From positions 1 through 64,000 of the forward strand of contig REDL01000069.1 of NCBI GenBank assembly GCA_007693505.1: 64,000 nucleotides of DNA, written 5' to 3'. Below, piece after piece: positions 61,470 to 64,000 of the stretch. How positions within the stretch are numbered: position 1 is the first letter of the stretch; every line of letters starts with the position of its first letter. The translations under genes and the position numbers were made by a program. This DNA comes from Desulfovibrionales bacterium. Lineage in GTDB: Bacteria; Desulfobacterota; Desulfovibrionia; Desulfovibrionales; Desulfonatronaceae. A model generated the notes under the pieces. That model ran no database searches and had not been told where the DNA came from. It saw nothing but the letters and a program-made list of their open reading frames with translations.

Positions 61470-63776
61470 ATGCCCACCAGAGCCCAACGACTTTCGAAAC
61501 TGCTCGTCAGCCACCCCGTGGCCAGCCTGGTCCTGGCCCTCCTGCTGGCGCTGCCGCTGATGGCCCATGCCCCGTTGATCCGTACCGTGGACAATGTGGA
61601 CTATTTTGCCCTGGATGATGATCCGGACGCCGACTACTATGAGGAAATCAGACGTATTTTCGGCAATGACGAGTTTTTCGTCATTGCCTTCGAGAGCCAG
61701 GATATTTTTACTGCCCCGAACCTTTCCGTCCTGGCGGCCATAACCAGCGAACTGGAACGGCTCCCAGGTGTTCGGGACGTTCAGAGCCTGGCCAATGTGG
61801 ACTACATTGACGGGTCGGACGGCTATTTCGAGGTCCGTCCGTTTCTGGAATCCATCCCCAGCACCCCCCAGGAGCTCCAGCAGTTGCGGCGGCAGGCCAT
61901 GGCCAAGCCGATATACCGCGCCAACCTGATTTCCGATGACGCTCAAACCGCGGCCATTGTCGTTTTTCCCCTGGACCAGCCCGATGACAGCGGATTCAGA
62001 AAAAATCTGCTACTGCAGACCCGGCAAATTCTGGAACAGCACCGCGGTGACGTGGAACGCTTCGCCCTCGCCGGCTGGACCATCACCAATTACGATCTCA
62101 GCAGATACATGAAGGCGGACATGTTCAGCTTCATCCCCCTCTCCTACCTGCTGATTATCACCATTCCCTGGATCTTTTTCCGAAATACCCGCCTCACGCT
62201 GATCGGATTGGCCGGAATTACCGCCTGCGTCGGTTCCACCATGGGGTTGATGGCCTTTTCTGGAATCACCTTGAACAACGTTACCATTATCGTGCCCCCC
62301 CTGGTCATGGCCCTGGCCCTGGCGGACAGCGTGCACATTTTTTCGCTTCTGACCAGGTCAACGCTTGAACGTGCCCAAACCGGCCCGCGAGCCCTGGCCG
62401 ATGTTTTGGCCAGAGTCATCGTTCCCAGTTTCCTGACCTCCGTGACCACAGCGGTCGGCTTTCTTTCGTTGTCCGTGAGTACCATTGAACCCATTCGCGA
62501 ATTTGCATTCATGGCCTCGGCGGGGATGGTCTTCAAATTCTTGCTGACATTTTTCCTTTTGCCGCCACTGATTCTCCTGTGTGACCCGGCAAAAATTTAC
62601 ACCCGGCAAACGCAGACACTCCGGATCACCTCTCTGCTCAACTGGCTTTGGCGGCTCATTTCCAGACACTCCAAGGTGATCATCTGTCTCTTTTTCCTGG
62701 TGATCGGGGGCAGCATTTGGTCGGCAACCCGAATTCCCGTGGAAACCAACCTCCTGGAATTCTTCAAAAGCGGCAGCCCGATTCGGCAGGACCTGGCTTT
62801 CGTGGAGTCCCGGCTCGGAGGAGTTGGCAGCCTGGACATCTCCCTGCGGGCTGATGAGCCGGATGCGTTTCTGGAGCCCAAAAATCTGCGCATCATCGAA
62901 GCCATCCAGCAGTTCATCGACGCCAGGCCGGCCGTAGACAGGACCATGTCTTTCAACGATTTCCTGAAGGACATGAACCAGTCTTTCCATGACGGGCTCC
63001 CCGGCTTCCACACCCTGCCCCAAAGCCGTGAACTGACTGCCCAGTATCTCCTGCTCTATGATTCCGACGATATCGCCGACTTCATTACCCCGAGCCATGA
63101 TCATGCCCGCATCACGGTGCGCATCTCCGAGCACAGCTCCGCGGGGCAGGCCGCACTGGTAGAGGAAATCCGCTCCTTCATCAGCAATCTCGATGACCAC
63201 CCACTGCACATCCGGGTCACCGGGCAGGCCATGCACAACGTGAACACCATCGAGGCCCTTGTCCGGGGGCAAGTCACCAGTATCGCCCTGGCCACGGGAG
63301 TCATCGGCCTGATCATGATCCTCGGCCTGCGCTCCCTGTCCATGGGGCTGATCAGTTTTCTGCCGAATTTGTTTCCAATCGTGTTGAATTTCGGGATTAT
63401 GGGTCTATTCGCCATCCCCCTGAACACAGCTACCGCGCTGATCGCCGTGGTCGCCCTGGGAATCGCCGTGGACGACACCATTCACTTCCTGACCACGTAT
63501 GCCGCGAAACGCAACGCCGGGCAGGATGTCGCAACCTCCCTGGAGCGGACCCTTCAGGACAAGGGTCCGGCCTTGATCATCACATCCCTGGTGCTTTGCG
63601 CCGGTTTCAGCATCATGCTTTTCAGCAACTTCATCCCCACCACCCAATTCGGGATTCTCACCGCGGTGATCATGCTCACCGCCTTGGTCGGGGACCTTCT
63701 TCTGTTACCGGCCGTCTTGCTGGGAATCAGCAAAACCCGGTTGCTGGGGCCTCGCCTCCAAAAGATCCACTCCTGA
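61470..63776 (+). CDS. MMPL/RND-superfamily transporter
   Basis: The 768-residue inner-membrane protein has two symmetrical halves, each with one helix, a periplasmic domain and five helices. The second-half motif GIAVDDTIHFLTTYAAKRN and first-half ALADSVHIFSLLTRS carry the proton-relay Asp residues of the family. It closely follows the pattern of hopanoid/lipid exporters (HpnN-like) and mycobacterial MmpL proteins. It is likely to drive export of the lipid or N-acyl product made by the neighbouring enzymes, with the LolA-like protein and the barrel as partners. The gene lies 90 bp after the ThiF fusion. Confidence 0.9.
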   Translation: MPTRAQRLSKLLVSHPVASLVLALLLALPLMAHAPLIRTVDNVDYFALDDDPDADYYEEIRRIFGNDEFFVIAFESQDIFTAPNLSVLAAITSELERLPGVRDVQSLANVDYIDGSDGYFEVRPFLESIPSTPQELQQLRRQAMAKPIYRANLISDDAQTAAIVVFPLDQPDDSGFRKNLLLQTRQILEQHRGDVERFALAGWTITNYDLSRYMKADMFSFIPLSYLLIITIPWIFFRNTRLTLIGLAGITACVGSTMGLMAFSGITLNNVTIIVPPLVMALALADSVHIFSLLTRSTLERAQTGPRALADVLARVIVPSFLTSVTTAVGFLSLSVSTIEPIREFAFMASAGMVFKFLLTFFLLPPLILLCDPAKIYTRQTQTLRITSLLNWLWRLISRHSKVIICLFFLVIGGSIWSATRIPVETNLLEFFKSGSPIRQDLAFVESRLGGVGSLDISLRADEPDAFLEPKNLRIIEAIQQFIDARPAVDRTMSFNDFLKDMNQSFHDGLPGFHTLPQSRELTAQYLLLYDSDDIADFITPSHDHARITVRISEHSSAGQAALVEEIRSFISNLDDHPLHIRVTGQAMHNVNTIEALVRGQVTSIALATGVIGLIMILGLRSLSMGLISFLPNLFPIVLNFGIMGLFAIPLNTATALIAVVALGIAVDDTIHFLTTYAAKRNAGQDVATSLERTLQDKGPALIITSLVLCAGFSIMLFSNFIPTTQFGILTAVIMLTALVGDLLLLPAVLLGISKTRLLGPRLQKIHS

Positions 63777-64000
63777 TTCGGTGGATTTCGCGGGTTGAGC
63801 TGACGAACTTTGAAACAAAATCCGGAGAGATGGTTCAGTTGCGTCTCGGTCCACGTGCACGTTCACGTGGACGTGGACGTGGACGCTCACGTGGACTTAC
63901 ACGTGGACGAAGATAGTCAATGGCAGCTACACGAACCCTACCAATCACGCCACCGTGACGGGACAAAGAAGGTACGTTCAATCGCTGATTAGTCCATTTT
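63777..64000. other. End of window, no complete gene
   Basis: The final 224 bases hold a hexamer array and no complete gene. A short frame across it translates to VHVHVHVDVDVDAHVD, which is an array product rather than a real protein. A gene may begin just past the window. Confidence 0.4.
63851..63910 (+). repeat. Hexamer array ACGTGG
   Basis: CCACGTGCACGTTCACGTGG is followed by ACGTGGACGTGGACGCTCACG and ACTTACACGTGGACG units. The unit length matches the TCGAAA arrays elsewhere, though the sequence differs. Whether another S23-type gene follows cannot be seen from here. Confidence 0.7.

Noticed and set aside
63810-63992. A 60-residue protein rich in VHVHVDVD
   Set aside because: It is a direct translation of a hexamer array and has no ribosome binding site; treated as repeat.

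Overview
The window looks like a chromosomal segment of a Gram-negative sulfate reducer of the Desulfovibrionales. My guess is a Desulfonatronum-like organism. The reasons are LPS genes (lptD, lptE, lptA, lpxB), an archaeal-type split glutamate synthase with ferredoxin domains, a KamA-type lysine 2,3-aminomutase, many 4Fe-4S proteins, an overall GC-rich coding style and many c-di-GMP/two-component proteins. No rRNA, tRNA or CRISPR array was recognised.

Layout. 1-8.2 kb holds outer-membrane biogenesis: lptD and lptE (+), a 38-bp perfect palindrome, lptA (-), then lpxB, a Gfo/Idh/MocA dehydrogenase and a DegT-type aminotransferase (-) with a PIN-like N-terminal extension. The last two resemble GnnA/GnnB, which would give an amide-rich (2,3-diamino) lipid A. 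8.4-11.5 kb has a MoaD-like sulfur carrier, a HesA/MoeB-like E1 enzyme and GlgE. KamA follows, then a cobalt/nickel ECF transporter (cbiMQO). 15.3-16.4 kb is a decayed patch with a frameshifted vapC, its antitoxin and what looks like an IS21-type end. 16.4-28.3 kb carries an unknown gene coupled to a CBS-domain site-2 protease, a BarA-like hybrid kinase, a DEAD-box helicase, a small DUF4214-type exported protein, a GNAT-nitrilase fusion and topoisomerase III.

28.3-34.8 kb starts with a nest of repeats, followed by the glutamate synthase operon. A four-helix-bundle (S23-type) gene, framed by inverted TCGAAA hexamer arrays, sits inside that operon. 34.9-48 kb holds an HDAC-family deacetylase, a PAS-GGDEF-EAL gene broken by an amber codon, a four-cluster ferredoxin with an FAD oxidoreductase, small redox genes, an ABC-F ATPase and a sigma-54 activator. 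48.4-53.2 kb has a degenerate GGDEF-EAL protein followed by an epimerase/dehydrogenase pair for UDP-HexNAc and UDP-HexNAcA synthesis.

53.4-63.8 kb is the most interesting part. It holds a LolA-like periplasmic protein, an AMIN plus beta-barrel outer-membrane protein, a FeeM-like N-acyl amino acid synthase, an exosortase-associated acyltransferase, a ThiF-nitroreductase fusion and an MMPL/RND transporter. Together they suggest an unassigned pathway that makes, modifies and exports an N-acylated small molecule or lipid. Part of it is visibly more AT-rich than its surroundings and is littered with short mobile repeats.

At least four families of short dispersed repeats occur: seven copies of a 120-230 bp element with inverted ends, two near-identical 132-bp elements with 8-bp target duplications, three copies of a ~70-bp palindromic unit, and hexamer arrays. 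All functions are inferred from protein motifs read by eye; no database search was possible.
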